Part shown: positions 10,315 to 19,251 of the stretch, in pieces | Layout: each line of letters opens with the position of its first letter | How positions within the stretch are numbered: the stretch's first letter is position 1 | DNA from: Aeromonas allosaccharophila | Lineage (GTDB): Bacteria; Pseudomonadota; Gammaproteobacteria; Enterobacterales; Aeromonadaceae | Length of the DNA stretch: 64,000 nucleotides | NCBI RefSeq assembly: GCF_000819685.1 | Contig: NZ_CDBR01000005.1 | Location: 163,263-227,262 of the forward strand | Direction: 5' to 3' | Made by a program: the position numbers and the translations under genes | The notes under the pieces: model-generated | Seen by the model: only the letters and a program-made list of their open reading frames with translations | Told to the model about the DNA's origin: nothing | Databases searched by the model: none

Positions 10315-11064
10315 TCAGGCAGAGAAACCGCCATCAATAGTCAGGCTGGCGCCGGTGATATAGCCCGCTTCGGGCCCTGCCAGATAGGCGACGAAGCTGG
10401 CGATCTCCTCATCCTTGCCGTAACGGGCCAGCGCTATCATCCCCTTGAGCTGCGCCGCCGATTCCCCGTCAGCCGGGTTCATATCGGTATCGACCGGGCC
10501 TGGCTGCACGTTGTTCACCGTGATGCCCCGTGGGCCCAGATCCCGTGCCATGCCCTTGGTCAAGCCGACCAGTGCCGATTTGCTCATGGCGTAGACAGCC
10601 CCTCCCGCCATAGGGATGCGATCGGCATTGGTGCTGCCGATGTTGATGATGCGCCCCCCAGTACTCATGTGGTGCGCCGCCTCCTGACAGGCCACGAACA
10701 CGCTGCGGATGTTGACCGCCAGGGTGCGATCGAGATCGTCCAGGGCCAGCTCTTCAATGTTGCCCCATACCAGCACCCCGGCGTTGTTGACCAGAATGTC
10801 CAGTCGACCAAAGGTAGTGACGGTTTGGCGGATGGCGTGCTGTACAGCCACGGCATCTGCGCTGTCGGCCCGGATGGCCAGCGCCTTGCCGCCAGCGGCT
10901 GTGATGGTCGCGACTATCTCCTCTGCCTTGCTGGTCGAGGAAACGTAGGTGAAGGCCACGGTGGCACCGTCGCGAGCGAGGCGTTTTACAATGGCGGCGC
11001 CAATGCCGCGCGAACCACCTTGTACGAAGGCAACTTGTCCACTGAGGGGTTTAACGGTCAACAT
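10315..11064 (-). CDS. Short-chain dehydrogenase/reductase (SDR)
   Basis: This is a classical 249-aa SDR. It shows the Rossmann glycine motif GGSRGIG (about 16-22), NNAG (about 91), the catalytic Ser in NIGSTNA and the Y-x-x-x-K pair in VYAMSKSAL. It also has the PGPVDTDMNP segment and the C-terminal TGASLTIDGG typical of 3-oxoacyl-ACP-reductase-like members. The aromatic or sugar-alcohol type substrate is unknown. It starts at ATG 11064 behind GGAGAG. It is transcribed divergently from a LysR regulator, which probably controls it. Confidence 0.9.
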   Translation of the reverse strand: MLTVKPLSGQVAFVQGGSRGIGAAIVKRLARDGATVAFTYVSSTSKAEEIVATITAAGGKALAIRADSADAVAVQHAIRQTVTTFGRLDILVNNAGVLVWGNIEELALDDLDRTLAVNIRSVFVACQEAAHHMSTGGRIINIGSTNADRIPMAGGAVYAMSKSALVGLTKGMARDLGPRGITVNNVQPGPVDTDMNPADGESAAQLKGMIALARYGKDEEIASFVAYLAGPEAGYITGASLTIDGGFSA

Positions 11065-11183
11065 CTGGTCTCTCCTGTCTGGTGATAATGCAACGTCTGA
11101 GCGAGCCGGGAACTTAAGGCTCTCTGGGCCACCTCAAGCCAGGGATGGCGTTGAATGAACCTGTTTACAGTGTGATTGATTCC

Positions 11184-11213
11184 TTGGAATTGATTAAGTA
11201 GCTATTATTCCAA
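11184..11213. promoter_or_regulatory. Candidate LysR operator between SDR and lysR
   Basis: A perfect 7-bp inverted repeat (TTGGAAT / ATTCCAA, 16-nt spacer) lies 28-57 bases upstream of the LysR start in the divergent intergenic region. This is where such regulators usually bind. Confidence 0.45.
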
Positions 11214-11240
11214 TCTCTATTTCCCTCAAGGACCGAGTCG

Positions 11241-12164
11241 ATGGCAGAGCAGGACCCTTTTCTGAGCGTCAGACACTTTGTCGCCGTGGCGCAGTCGGGC
11301 AGTTTTACCGCCGCCGCATTGGCGCTGGGGCTGACCGGTTCGGCGTTGAGCAAGAGCATAGTGCGGCTGGAGGCGCGACTGGGGGTCAAGCTGTTGCACA
11401 GAACAACCCGTCGGGTGAGCCTGACCCTGGAGGGGGAGGCATATCTGGCCAGCTGTCTCCAGGCCATCCAGGTGCTGGAGGAGACGGAACAGAGCTTTGC
11501 ATCGGGAAAGCAGAGCCCGTCGGGGCGCGTGCGCATCGATCTGCCCGCTGCGTTTGGCCGCAGGCATGTGCTGCCGATCCTGCTGGAACTGGCGGGCAAG
11601 CATCCACAGCTGGATCTGTCGGTGAGCTTCAACGAGCGCAAGGTTGATCTCATTGAGGCCAACATCGATCTGGTGGTGCGGATTGGCGCGCTGGAAGATC
11701 AGGCCGATCTCGTTGCTCGCCGCCTGGGGGAGCAGCAGCTGGTCATCTGCGGGGCGCCCGCCTATCTGGCACGGCGTGGGGTGCCCCTGACCCCGGATGA
11801 GTTGTCACGGCACGACTGCATCATCGACTGGCGCTCTGGACATCGTCATAGCTGGCTGCTCCGCAACGGGGCGGGGAAAATGGAAGATTACGATATCCCG
11901 GTACGCTACGAGATGGGGGATGGCGAAGCCGTACGAGCAGCGGCGCTGGCTGGTCTTGGGCTGGTTCAGGTACCGACCTGGCTGGTCAGGGAGCTGCTGG
12001 ATACGGGATCGCTGGTCTGTGTGCTCAATGACCAGTCTGGTGGCGAGATGCCGATCAATGTTATCTGGGCCAGGAGTCAGCACATGCCGCTCAAGGTGCG
12101 TATCGTGGTCGATGCCTTGTTGCAGGCGGCGCAAGAGCGTGGTAGTGGTTTTCGGGCCACCTGA
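11241..12164 (+). CDS. LysR-family transcriptional regulator
   Basis: The 307-aa protein has an N-terminal winged helix-turn-helix (residues about 5-63; SGSFTAAALALGLTGSALSKSI is the recognition helix region). A periplasmic-binding-protein-like effector domain follows. The sequence is of the CrgA/YhaJ-like branch that often controls a neighbouring reductase. It is divergent from the SDR gene with 176 bases between them. Regulation of that SDR is inferred from position only. Confidence 0.9.
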   Translation: MAEQDPFLSVRHFVAVAQSGSFTAAALALGLTGSALSKSIVRLEARLGVKLLHRTTRRVSLTLEGEAYLASCLQAIQVLEETEQSFASGKQSPSGRVRIDLPAAFGRRHVLPILLELAGKHPQLDLSVSFNERKVDLIEANIDLVVRIGALEDQADLVARRLGEQQLVICGAPAYLARRGVPLTPDELSRHDCIIDWRSGHRHSWLLRNGAGKMEDYDIPVRYEMGDGEAVRAAALAGLGLVQVPTWLVRELLDTGSLVCVLNDQSGGEMPINVIWARSQHMPLKVRIVVDALLQAAQERGSGFRAT

Positions 12165-12407
12165 GTCAGGTTACCTCCGGTTATCGTGAGGTCCCGGAGG
12201 CCAACACTGCCGTGCGGGCGATGCGGCCAGGGATGGCCAGGCGGTCTGGTGGGGGTTGGCATGGCGCAGACCCAACACTCCCGCCAACAGATGCTGGAGA
12301 GTCTTTCCCCCGCTATTCCCTCTCGAGTACAGGGGCTTGTTTTCCATGCCTTGTGACTCGCTTTTCGGTAGAATTGCCGCTCATTTAGAAGTCAGATGAG
12401 GCGCGGT

Positions 12408-13802
12408 ATGACGGTTCAGTTCCAGGCATTTCACAGCATCAAGGCGATCGGTAATCGGGAGGTGCTGTTCAACTGGTCGAGAACCAATCCCCTCGGGGCG
12501 CTGGATCAGGTGTGGCGCCCGAAAACCCGTGACCAGTTGCAAGCGCTGCTGCGGGGACATCCCGAGCGCAAGCTGCGCCTTATCGGCTCCGGCCTCTCTT
12601 TTGAACCCATTCACAGCGTCTATGCCGAAGGCAGTCAGGCGCTGCTGGTGGATTTGCACCACCTGCGTGGCCAGTTGGCTCAGACCGCCGATACCGTCAC
12701 CTATCAGGCGGGGACGCCGCTCGATACCGTCTATGCCGAGCTGATCGCCATGGAGCGGATGCTGCCCGCATCCCCCGGTGTTATCGGCATCCAGACCCTG
12801 GGCGGCGCGCTCAGCACCGGCACCCACGGCCAGGGGCTGCATCAGTCAGCCCTGTGCGATGCGGTGGAGGCCCTGACGGTGATGCTGGCCAATGGCGACA
12901 TCATCCGGGTGGATCGCAGTGACCCGCGCTTCGGCGCCTTCGTGATGGGGATGGGGATGCTCGGCATCCTGCTCGACGTCACCTTGCGTACCGTGCCGAA
13001 TCGCATCATGCGTTGCACCAAGTTCACCACCGATTACCCCTTCCTGCTGGAACACAACGAGCGGCTCAACCGCGAGCACGGCTTTGTGAAGAGCTGGTGG
13101 TTTGCCTGGACCGGCGAGAGCCACATCTGGCTGGTGGATCCCGCCTCCGATGACGAGGTGGCCCGTTATCGTGCTGGCGGCAGCGAGCCGCTGCTGCTGG
13201 ATGGCGATATCGACGCCCGCATGAACGCCACCATTGATGCCACCCTGCAGAAGATGGCGAAAGACACCAAGGATGAGGCGCTGGCCGGCGAGCACTTCGA
13301 GACGGTGCGTCGCTTCAAGGATGCCTCCGATCTGGTGGGCAACGTCTACCAGATCCTCTGCAAGGGGATCCCGGCGCCCCAGATCAACTGCGAAGTAGCG
13401 GTGCCGCTGCATCGCATGAACGAGGCGCTGGAGACCCTGCAGGCGTGGCAACAGGTCAACCCGGGCGTGTTGCACTACCCCTTTATCCTGCGCTGCACAG
13501 GTCCCTCCGAGGCCTGGCTCAGCGCAGCCCATGGCCAGTCGGTCTGCTGGATCGGTTTTCTGGTCTATCTGGCGGCGGACGGCACCTTCGTCAACGGCTC
13601 CATGGAGCAGATGCGCGAGCTGCAGCAACTGCTGGTGCCGCTCGGTGGCATTCCCCATTTCGGCAAACATCTGGCGATGGATCTCTACGACTTCCCGGCC
13701 CTGCTGCCACGCTGGAACGACTTTGTGGCGTTGAAAGCCGAGCTCGACCCCCATGGCCGCTTTGAAAACCGCTGGCTCAGCGACCTGTTTGCCAACCGGT
13801 AA
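12408..13802 (+). CDS. FAD-linked sugar-1,4-lactone oxidase (arabinono/gulonolactone oxidase family)
   Basis: This is a VAO/PCMH-type flavoprotein of about 464 aa. Its N-terminal FAD-binding half includes the pyrophosphate loop (RLIGSGLSFEPI at about 55) and GGALSTGTHGQGLHQS (about 130), where the GTHG motif contacts FAD. The C-terminal ALO domain ends HPHGRFEN-like (DPHGRFENRWL). It would oxidise an aldono-1,4-lactone with O2 or another acceptor. ATG at 12408 is preferred because GAGG sits 6 bases before it; an in-frame ATG at 12396 exists. Nine bases separate it from the next gene, so the two are probably one operon. Confidence 0.85.
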   Translation: MTVQFQAFHSIKAIGNREVLFNWSRTNPLGALDQVWRPKTRDQLQALLRGHPERKLRLIGSGLSFEPIHSVYAEGSQALLVDLHHLRGQLAQTADTVTYQAGTPLDTVYAELIAMERMLPASPGVIGIQTLGGALSTGTHGQGLHQSALCDAVEALTVMLANGDIIRVDRSDPRFGAFVMGMGMLGILLDVTLRTVPNRIMRCTKFTTDYPFLLEHNERLNREHGFVKSWWFAWTGESHIWLVDPASDDEVARYRAGGSEPLLLDGDIDARMNATIDATLQKMAKDTKDEALAGEHFETVRRFKDASDLVGNVYQILCKGIPAPQINCEVAVPLHRMNEALETLQAWQQVNPGVLHYPFILRCTGPSEAWLSAAHGQSVCWIGFLVYLAADGTFVNGSMEQMRELQQLLVPLGGIPHFGKHLAMDLYDFPALLPRWNDFVALKAELDPHGRFENRWLSDLFANR

Positions 13803-13811
13803 GGACTCGAC

Positions 13812-14939
13812 ATGACCGATATGCAAGATACCCGTATCCCTGTGACCCTGCTGACCGGCTTTCTCGGTAGCGGCAAGACAACTCTGCTCAACCACTGGGT
13901 CAAGCAGCCGGAGCTCGGTGAGTGTGCGGTACTGATCAACGAGTTCGGCTCGGTGGGGCTGGATCACCATCTGGTGCAGCAGGTGGATGAGCAGGTGATG
14001 CTGCTCGACTCCGGCTGCATCTGCTGCTCGGTGCAGGGCTCTCTGGTGGAGGCGCTGCAGGGACTGTTTATGAAGGCCATCCAGCGCAAGATCAAACCGT
14101 TCAAGCGGCTCATTATCGAAACCACTGGCCTCGCCGATCCGGCCCCCGTGCTGTTCACGTTGAGGGAAGAGGGCTTTATCGCTCAGCGCTACCGCTTCGA
14201 TGGCACCGTCACAGTCGTGGATGCTGGCCATATCGAACAGCAGCTGGCGGTCCAGTATGAAGCGGTGAAGCAGGTGGCGCTGGCGGATCTGCTGGTGGTG
14301 AGCAAGGGGGATCTGGTGGAGGACGAACAGCTGGCGCGCGTCGAGGCCCAATTGGCCGCCCTCAACCCGGCGGCTCCTATCCAGCAGGTGACCAATGGCG
14401 AACTGTCGCCAGCGGTGCTGGAGAAGCTCGGTGCCTACAACGAAGCGGCGGGGCGCGATGTGCGCCAACTGCTGGCCTGGCTGCGCACCGAATCCCCCAA
14501 GCAGGGGCTGGCGTCACCGATGCAGCCGAAGATGCAACCGTTCGCCGCCAAGGTGGGTACAGCTGCGCCTACCCATTTCGAGCACGGCAACATCGAGAGT
14601 TTCTCTTTGCGTATCGGTGAGCCGCTCAAGCCCTCTCGCCTGTTGGCCGCCATCGATGCGGTGCAGGCCCAATATGGCGATGCCCTGCTGCGGCTCAAGG
14701 GGATCTTGCAGCTGGAAGGGGAGAGCCAGCCGGTGGTGATCCACGGCGTCCACGGTCAGCTCTATCCGTTGCAGGCATTGGGCGACTGGCCGGAGGGCAA
14801 GGCCCAGTCCCGACTGGTGTTTATCGTGAAAAGTCAGGACAAGGCGGGAATAGAGCAACTCTTTATGGCGACCCTCAAGGCCCCCGAGCCCACCCTGGAA
14901 GAGCGGCTCAAAGCCATGCTCGGCCAACCGGACGCCTGA
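13812..14939 (+). CDS. G3E-family (COG0523) GTP-binding protein, YjiA/CobW-like
   Basis: The 375-aa P-loop GTPase has Walker A GFLGSGKTT (about 16-24), the metal-binding CxCC motif (CICC at about 65-68) and ETTGLADP (about 102). VSKGDL stands in place of canonical NKxD, and a CobW C-terminal domain carries the usual beta-rich region (about 255-355). The family comprises metallochaperones or insertases, often for zinc. It directly follows the FAD oxidase gene; whether it serves that enzyme is unknown. Confidence 0.88.
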   Translation: MTDMQDTRIPVTLLTGFLGSGKTTLLNHWVKQPELGECAVLINEFGSVGLDHHLVQQVDEQVMLLDSGCICCSVQGSLVEALQGLFMKAIQRKIKPFKRLIIETTGLADPAPVLFTLREEGFIAQRYRFDGTVTVVDAGHIEQQLAVQYEAVKQVALADLLVVSKGDLVEDEQLARVEAQLAALNPAAPIQQVTNGELSPAVLEKLGAYNEAAGRDVRQLLAWLRTESPKQGLASPMQPKMQPFAAKVGTAAPTHFEHGNIESFSLRIGEPLKPSRLLAAIDAVQAQYGDALLRLKGILQLEGESQPVVIHGVHGQLYPLQALGDWPEGKAQSRLVFIVKSQDKAGIEQLFMATLKAPEPTLEERLKAMLGQPDA

Positions 14940-14950
14940 CAGGCCAACGT

Positions 14951-14990
14951 GACCCGCCCCGTTGTAACCCAACGAGTGCGGGTCTCTTTT
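14951..14990 (+). terminator. Terminator after the G3E GTPase gene
   Basis: The stem GACCCGC/GCGGGTC is followed by TCTTTTT, 11 bases after the stop. Confidence 0.8.
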
Positions 14991-15024
14991 TATGCAAGCG
15001 ATGCGAGAGAGGAGGGTGGCGGTT

Positions 15025-16437
15025 ATGTCAGAACATTCACAGAGGGTGACTCCTGCCCAGCGCAAGTGGCTGCCCCTGCTGGCGGCGGTCGGTTTCTTTA
15101 TGCAGGCGCTGGATGGCACCATTCTCAACACCGCCCTGCCCAGCATGGCCGAGACCCTGGGGGAGAGCCCGCTGCAGATGCAGTCGGTGATCATTGCCTA
15201 CATGTTGACGGTGGCGCTGCTGATCCCGGCCTCCGGCTGGCTGGCGGACAGATTCGGTACCCGCCGCATCTATCTGGCCGCCATCTCGCTCTTTACCCTG
15301 GGATCAATCGCCTGCGCCGCCTCCAACTCCCTTCCCATGTTGGTGGCAGCCCGTGTGTTGCAGGGGATTGGCGGCGCCCTGCTGATGCCGGTGGGGCGGT
15401 TGGCGGTGCTGCGGGTCTATGACAAGCACGAGCTGTTGCGGGTGATGTCGTTTGTCACCATCCCGGGGCTGCTCGGCCCGCTGATGGGGCCGGCGCTCGG
15501 TGGCTGGCTGGTGGAAGTGGCGAGCTGGCACTGGGTGTTTCTCATCAACCTGCCGGTGGGGCTGCTCGGCTTTATCGCCAGCTGGCACTTTATGCCGGAG
15601 CTGCGGCAGCAGACTGCCCGGTTCGACTGGCAAGGGTTCGTGATGTTCAGTGTCGGCATGGTGCTGGTGTCGGTCGGTTTGCAAGGGCTGGGGGAGCACA
15701 GCATCGCTACCGGTTGGGCGCTGTTTGCGCTGATCTTCGGGCTGGCGGCGATGGCGAGTTACTGGCTCTATGCTGCCAATGCGGAGCAGCCGCTGTTTAG
15801 CTTGAAGCTGTTCAAAACATCCAGCTTCGCCATCGGCATCTGGGGCAACCTGTTTGCCCGCCTCGGCAGCGGTTCCATGCCATTTCTCACGCCGCTCTTC
15901 TTGCAACTGGGGCTCGGCTTTTCACCGAGTAAGGCGGGGATGACCATGATCCCCACAGTGATTGGCGCCATGCTGACCAAGACGCTGGTGAACAAGCTTA
16001 TCCCCAAGGTGGGTTATCGCCGCATTCTGATCGGCAACACCCTGCTGCTGGGGGCGATGATCGCCAGTTTCTACTTTATCGACAACCAGCTCCCCTATGG
16101 GGTCTTGCTGGGCTGGCTGGCGATCTTCGGCGCCATCAACTCGCTGCAGTTCTCCGCCATGAACACTCTCACGCTACAAGATCTCAGCCCGACCCTGGCC
16201 AGCAGCGGCAACGGTCTGCTCTCGGTGGTGATGCAGCTCTCTATGAGTTTGGGGGTGGCGATTGCCGCCAGCCTGCTCGGGCTCTTCTCGGCGGGATCGT
16301 CAGCGGCCAATGGGCAGTGGCTGGGGGGCTTTCACCTCACCTACCTCTGTGTCGGGCTGCTCTCCATGCTGGCGGCACTGATCTTCGCCCAGCTGGCGCG
16401 CGATGGCGCTACGCCGTCGGCGCGGGCAGATAGCTGA
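15025..16437 (+). CDS. MFS multidrug exporter, DHA2 (14-TM) type, MdtD-like
   Basis: The 470-aa protein has many hydrophobic segments and the DHA2 signature near TM1 (LDGTILNTALPSMA). It also has the loop 2-3 motif LADRFGTRR, and RVLQGIGGALLMPVGR with the proton-antiport motif C region GPLMGPALGGWL. It is a proton-coupled drug or metabolite exporter of the inner membrane, most like E. coli MdtD. The start at ATG 15025 is chosen because GGAGG lies 9 bases upstream; the frame is open further 5'. Its 3' end overlaps the convergent ybaK-like gene by 29 bases. Confidence 0.88.
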   Translation: MSEHSQRVTPAQRKWLPLLAAVGFFMQALDGTILNTALPSMAETLGESPLQMQSVIIAYMLTVALLIPASGWLADRFGTRRIYLAAISLFTLGSIACAASNSLPMLVAARVLQGIGGALLMPVGRLAVLRVYDKHELLRVMSFVTIPGLLGPLMGPALGGWLVEVASWHWVFLINLPVGLLGFIASWHFMPELRQQTARFDWQGFVMFSVGMVLVSVGLQGLGEHSIATGWALFALIFGLAAMASYWLYAANAEQPLFSLKLFKTSSFAIGIWGNLFARLGSGSMPFLTPLFLQLGLGFSPSKAGMTMIPTVIGAMLTKTLVNKLIPKVGYRRILIGNTLLLGAMIASFYFIDNQLPYGVLLGWLAIFGAINSLQFSAMNTLTLQDLSPTLASSGNGLLSVVMQLSMSLGVAIAASLLGLFSAGSSAANGQWLGGFHLTYLCVGLLSMLAALIFAQLARDGATPSARADS

Positions 16438-16897
16438 CCTCGCAGGGGAGCTGCGCCAGCACTTCCGCCAGATGCTCGGTCGCCAGCAGAAAGGTCTGCT
16501 CCGGGTGGCCCGGGGTCCAGGTGAAGGCGGCGTGGCTGAGCAGTTGCGGATCCACCAGTAGCGGAATATCGGCGCGCGGCAGGAAGGGACAGACCGCCCC
16601 CGGCAGACAGCCGATCGCCGTCTGCATCTCCTCGGCGGTGCAGATGGAGGGTTTGGCACCGAGCGCAGCTTTGACCGCCTTGTTGTCGAGTCGCCCGTCC
16701 CTGTGGGTCAGCAGCAGGGCGAAGCGGCCATCCTTGAACTTGAGAAACAGGGTCTTGCTGAACTCCGCCTGCCAGCCGAGGCGGGCCTTGACCCGTTCGT
16801 CGGTGGCGTAGTCGAGGATCGGCTCGTGCTCATAGCGTTGGTGGGGCAGTGCGGCCAGCAGCTGGCAGTTGAAATGGTGAATGGTATCGAGTGGCAT
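16409..16897 (-). CDS. YbaK/ProX-type aminoacyl-tRNA deacylase domain protein
   Basis: The 162-aa single-domain YbaK/EbsC-like protein would hydrolyse mischarged aminoacyl-tRNA. Recognisable are the conserved Lys in SKTLFLKFKDGRF (about 50) and the GCLPGAVCPF motif (about 113-122, corresponding to the GG/PF motif). The stretch reading LPGAVCPFLPR is close to the ProX subgroup, which deacylates Ala-tRNAPro; substrate choice is inferred. It starts at ATG 16897 with CAGGAG upstream, and its end overlaps the MFS gene. Confidence 0.8.
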   Translation of the reverse strand: MPLDTIHHFNCQLLAALPHQRYEHEPILDYATDERVKARLGWQAEFSKTLFLKFKDGRFALLLTHRDGRLDNKAVKAALGAKPSICTAEEMQTAIGCLPGAVCPFLPRADIPLLVDPQLLSHAAFTWTPGHPEQTFLLATEHLAEVLAQLPCEVSYLPAPTA

Positions 16898-16965
16898 CTG
16901 GTTCTCCTGTAGTGGGCGCTACCCTGCCAGCCCGCAGGGCCGGGCCCTCTTATTTCGCTATAAAC

Positions 16966-16993
16966 GACAAGGGCGCCGTGAGGCGCCCTTGTC
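16966..16993 (-). terminator. Terminator after folK
   Basis: The stem GACAAGGGCGCC/GGCGCCCTTGTC has a 4-nt loop and lies 2 bases after the folK stop. On the minus strand it is followed by GTTTAT. Confidence 0.8.
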
Positions 16994-16995
16994 GA

Positions 16996-17505
16996 TCAGT
17001 GATGCTGCAATTCGCACGCTTCCCAATGAAAGGGGATGGGGCACAGCTGTTGGGAGGCCTTGTCATAAGCCTGCCACAGCTCGCCCACGGTGCGGCCATC
17101 GACGGGGTGGCGCAGTGCGGGGGCCAGCTCGGCCAGCGGCCACAGCACGAAGGCGTTGGTGAGCACTTCACCGCGCGGCAGCACCAGCGGGGTGTCGCAG
17201 ACCAGATCGCCATAGAGCAGCAGATCGAGATCCAGGGTGCGCGGGGCGAACTTCTTGGCATCCGGCTCGCGGCCGTGGGCGAACTCCATGGCCCGCAGTC
17301 GCTGGCAGACGGTGGCCAGCGGCAGGTCAGTCTCGGCAGCGGCCACCAGGTTGTAGAAGGGGCGGCCGTTGAAGCCGACCGCCTCGCTCTCGAATACCCG
17401 GGAGACCCGCAACTCGCCAAATTCGGCGTGCAGGGCATCGAGTCCGGCGCGGATATGGTGATCCCGCTCGATGTTGGAACCCATGCTGATATAGATGGTG
17501 GTCAT
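16996..17505 (-). CDS. folK: 6-hydroxymethyl-7,8-dihydropterin pyrophosphokinase (HPPK)
   Basis: This folate-pathway enzyme transfers pyrophosphate from ATP to 6-hydroxymethyl-dihydropterin. The 169-aa product starts MTTIYISMGSNIERD and has the HPPK core: pterin-binding YNLVAAAETDL (about 55) and the signature APRTLDLDLLLYGD (about 88-101). Two aspartates in the latter bind magnesium. Its start ATG overlaps the folB stop by one base (TGATG), implying translational coupling. The tail HWEACELQHH is histidine-rich. Confidence 0.93.
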   Translation of the reverse strand: MTTIYISMGSNIERDHHIRAGLDALHAEFGELRVSRVFESEAVGFNGRPFYNLVAAAETDLPLATVCQRLRAMEFAHGREPDAKKFAPRTLDLDLLLYGDLVCDTPLVLPRGEVLTNAFVLWPLAELAPALRHPVDGRTVGELWQAYDKASQQLCPIPFHWEACELQHH

Positions 17506-17876
17506 CAGTTGCTGCTCGCGGCCGGGGTGCGATGGCGCAGGATCTCGACGCCGACACCAGCGGCATTGGGCACGGCGCCCGGTTTGGTGAGGGTCACCTT
17601 GACCCACTGCACCCGCTCGTCATCCAGCACCAGCATGGCTACCTGTTCGGCCATGGTCTCGACCAGCTCGACCACCTTGCCGGTGACATGCTCGCAAATC
17701 TTGTTGGAGAGGTCGGCATAATCCAATGCCAGATTGATGTCGTCGGTTGCTGCCGCGGGGCGGTTGTCGAACCCCATCTCGAGGTCAAAACGGAGCTTTT
17801 GGCGAATGCCCTTCTCCCACTCATATACACCGATGGTGGTCAAAACTTCGAGTCCGCGAATAAACACCTTGTCCAT
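17505..17876 (-). CDS. folB: Dihydroneopterin aldolase
   Basis: The 123-aa protein performs the step before FolK, cleaving 7,8-dihydroneopterin to 6-hydroxymethyl-dihydropterin and glycolaldehyde. It has the family's N-terminus (DKVFIRGLEVLTTIGVYEWE, with the substrate-binding Glu), DYADLSNKI and the catalytic Lys in WVKVTLTKPGAV. Folate synthesis genes folB and folK thus form a two-gene operon, transcribed divergently from plsY as in many gammaproteobacteria. Confidence 0.94.
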   Translation of the reverse strand: MDKVFIRGLEVLTTIGVYEWEKGIRQKLRFDLEMGFDNRPAAATDDINLALDYADLSNKICEHVTGKVVELVETMAEQVAMLVLDDERVQWVKVTLTKPGAVPNAAGVGVEILRHRTPAASSN

Positions 17877-18033
17877 GACTGTACTTCTTCTTTACTCTTG
17901 ATGGGCTGTGATGACAGCGCAGGGATGCTGGCCGGGCAACAGGCTTGCCGAGGCGCTCTGGGTGGGCATGGGCCCATGCCAGCGTATGTGGCCCGCATCA
18001 TACCCCATTCATATCGTGGTAAAAACGACCAAG

Positions 18034-18696
18034 ATGACGGCCCTGACGATTTTGATGATTATTCTGGCCTACCTGGGTGGTTCACTATCCAGTGCTGTGC
18101 TGGTCTCCCGCTGCACCGGTCTGCCCGACCCGCGGGATCATGGCTCCCACAATCCGGGGGCAACCAATGTGCTGCGCCTCGGTGGCCGGATGGCGGCGCT
18201 GGTGGTGCTGCTGCTCGATGTGCTCAAGGGCACTGTGCCCGTCTATCTCGCCTGGTATCTGCAGATCAAACCCGTCTACCTCGGCTTTATCGGGGTCGCC
18301 GCCTGCCTCGGCCATATATATCCCATCTTCTTTCATTTTCGCGGTGGCAAAGGGGTCGCCACCGCTCTGGGGACCATGATGCCCATCGGCTTCACCATGG
18401 GGGGCGCCGTGATTGGCACCTGGCTGCTGGTGCTGCTGGTGAGCGGCTACTCCTCGCTGGCCTCCATCATTACCGTGCTGCTGACGCCGCTCTTTACCTA
18501 CCTGCTCAAACCCGAATACACCCTGCCAGTCTCGCTGCTCTCCTGCCTTATCCTGATCCGCCATCACGAGAACATCTCCCGCCTGCTCAAGGGAGAGGAA
18601 CCCAGAGTCTGGGGGCGAAAACGCGTGGCCTGTGCCGATGAAGTGGCAGAAATGGGCGATGTTGCGCAAAAAAGAGACGAACGAGACAAAAAGTGA
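18034..18696 (+). CDS. plsY: Acyl-phosphate:glycerol-3-phosphate acyltransferase
   Basis: This inner-membrane enzyme makes lysophosphatidic acid from acyl-phosphate and glycerol-3-phosphate. The 220-aa product has about five membrane segments. It shows the three PlsY motifs: GSxNPGATN-like [13 protein letters not shown] (about 34-46), the glycine motif [15 protein letters not shown] (about 93-107) and the C-terminal [18 protein letters not shown] (about 176-193). ATG 18034 is chosen because it aligns with the family start, though its ribosome site is weak. The C-terminus carries a charged extension (KRDERDKK). Confidence 0.92.
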   Translation: MTALTILMIILAYLGGSLSSAVLVSRCTGLPDPRDHGSHNPGATNVLRLGGRMAALVVLLLDVLKGTVPVYLAWYLQIKPVYLGFIGVAACLGHIYPIFFHFRGGKGVATALGTMMPIGFTMGGAVIGTWLLVLLVSGYSSLASIITVLLTPLFTYLLKPEYTLPVSLLSCLILIRHHENISRLLKGEEPRVWGRKRVACADEVAEMGDVAQKRDERDKK

Positions 18697-18705
18697 AATT
18701 TCCCG

Positions 18706-18734
18706 TTGACCATCCGGCTTAAAATCCGTTTAAT
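18706..18734 (+). promoter_or_regulatory. Promoter of the tRNA operon
   Basis: A -35 TTGACC (18706-18711) and -10 TTTAAT (18729-18734) are separated by exactly 17 bases. A GC-rich discriminator (GCGCCC) follows just before the first tRNA. GC-rich discriminators are the hallmark of stringently controlled stable-RNA promoters. Confidence 0.8.
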
Positions 18735-18743
18735 AGCGCCCAC

Positions 18744-18819
18744 GCCCAGATAGCTCAGTCGGTAGAGCAGGGGATTGAAAATCCCCGTGTCGGCGGTTCG
18801 ATTCCGTCTCTGGGCACCA
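18744..18819 (+). tRNA. tRNA-Phe (GAA)
   Basis: A 76-nt cloverleaf with encoded CCA. The acceptor stem is GCCCAGA/TCTGGGC, the anticodon GAA sits in loop TTGAAAA, and the T-loop is TTCGATT. Confidence 0.98.
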
Positions 18820-18871
18820 ATTTTGGTGCCATGAAATAAAAAATCTGTTCATGCACAATGGTTTAAAGTGT

Positions 18872-18947
<76 letters not shown>

Positions 18948-18950
18948 TTT

Positions 18951-19026
18951 GCCCAGATAGCTCAGTCGGTAGAGCAGGGGATTGAAAATCCCCGTGTCGG
19001 CGGTTCGATTCCGTCTCTGGGCACCA
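18951..19026 (+). tRNA. tRNA-Phe (GAA), second identical copy
   Basis: Identical over all 76 bases to the copy at 18744-18819. It starts four bases after the tRNA-Thr CCA. Confidence 0.98.
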
Positions 19027-19070
19027 ATTAAGGTTGATGAGATAGCGATATCTGGTCTCCGAAGTACAAT

Positions 19071-19146
19071 TCCTCCTTAGTTCAGTCGGTAGAACGGCGG
19101 ACTGTTAATCCGTATGTCACTGGTTCAAGTCCAGTAGGAGGAGCCA
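19071..19146 (+). tRNA. tRNA-Asn (GTT)
   Basis: A 76-nt cloverleaf with encoded CCA (discriminator G). The acceptor stem is TCCTCCT/AGGAGGA, and the anticodon GTT sits in CTGTTAA. Confidence 0.98.
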
Positions 19147-19150
19147 ATTC

Positions 19151-19184
19151 AAAAAGCCCTTGTCGCAAGACAAGGGCTTTTTTC
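19151..19184 (+). terminator. Terminator of the tRNA operon
   Basis: The long stem AAAAAGCCCTTGTC/GACAAGGGCTTTTT has a GCAA tetraloop and a T-tract, 4 bases after tRNA-Asn. Confidence 0.93.
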
Positions 19185-19251
19185 TATTGGGCCCAGCCCG
19201 TTTACAACCATAAAAACAACCACACACGCACAGATGAACCGCAGGATAGAT

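Noticed and set aside
12846..14468. 540-aa minus-strand frame across the oxidase and GTPase genes
   Set aside because: It spans two genes with clear motifs on the other strand and is compositionally a shadow.
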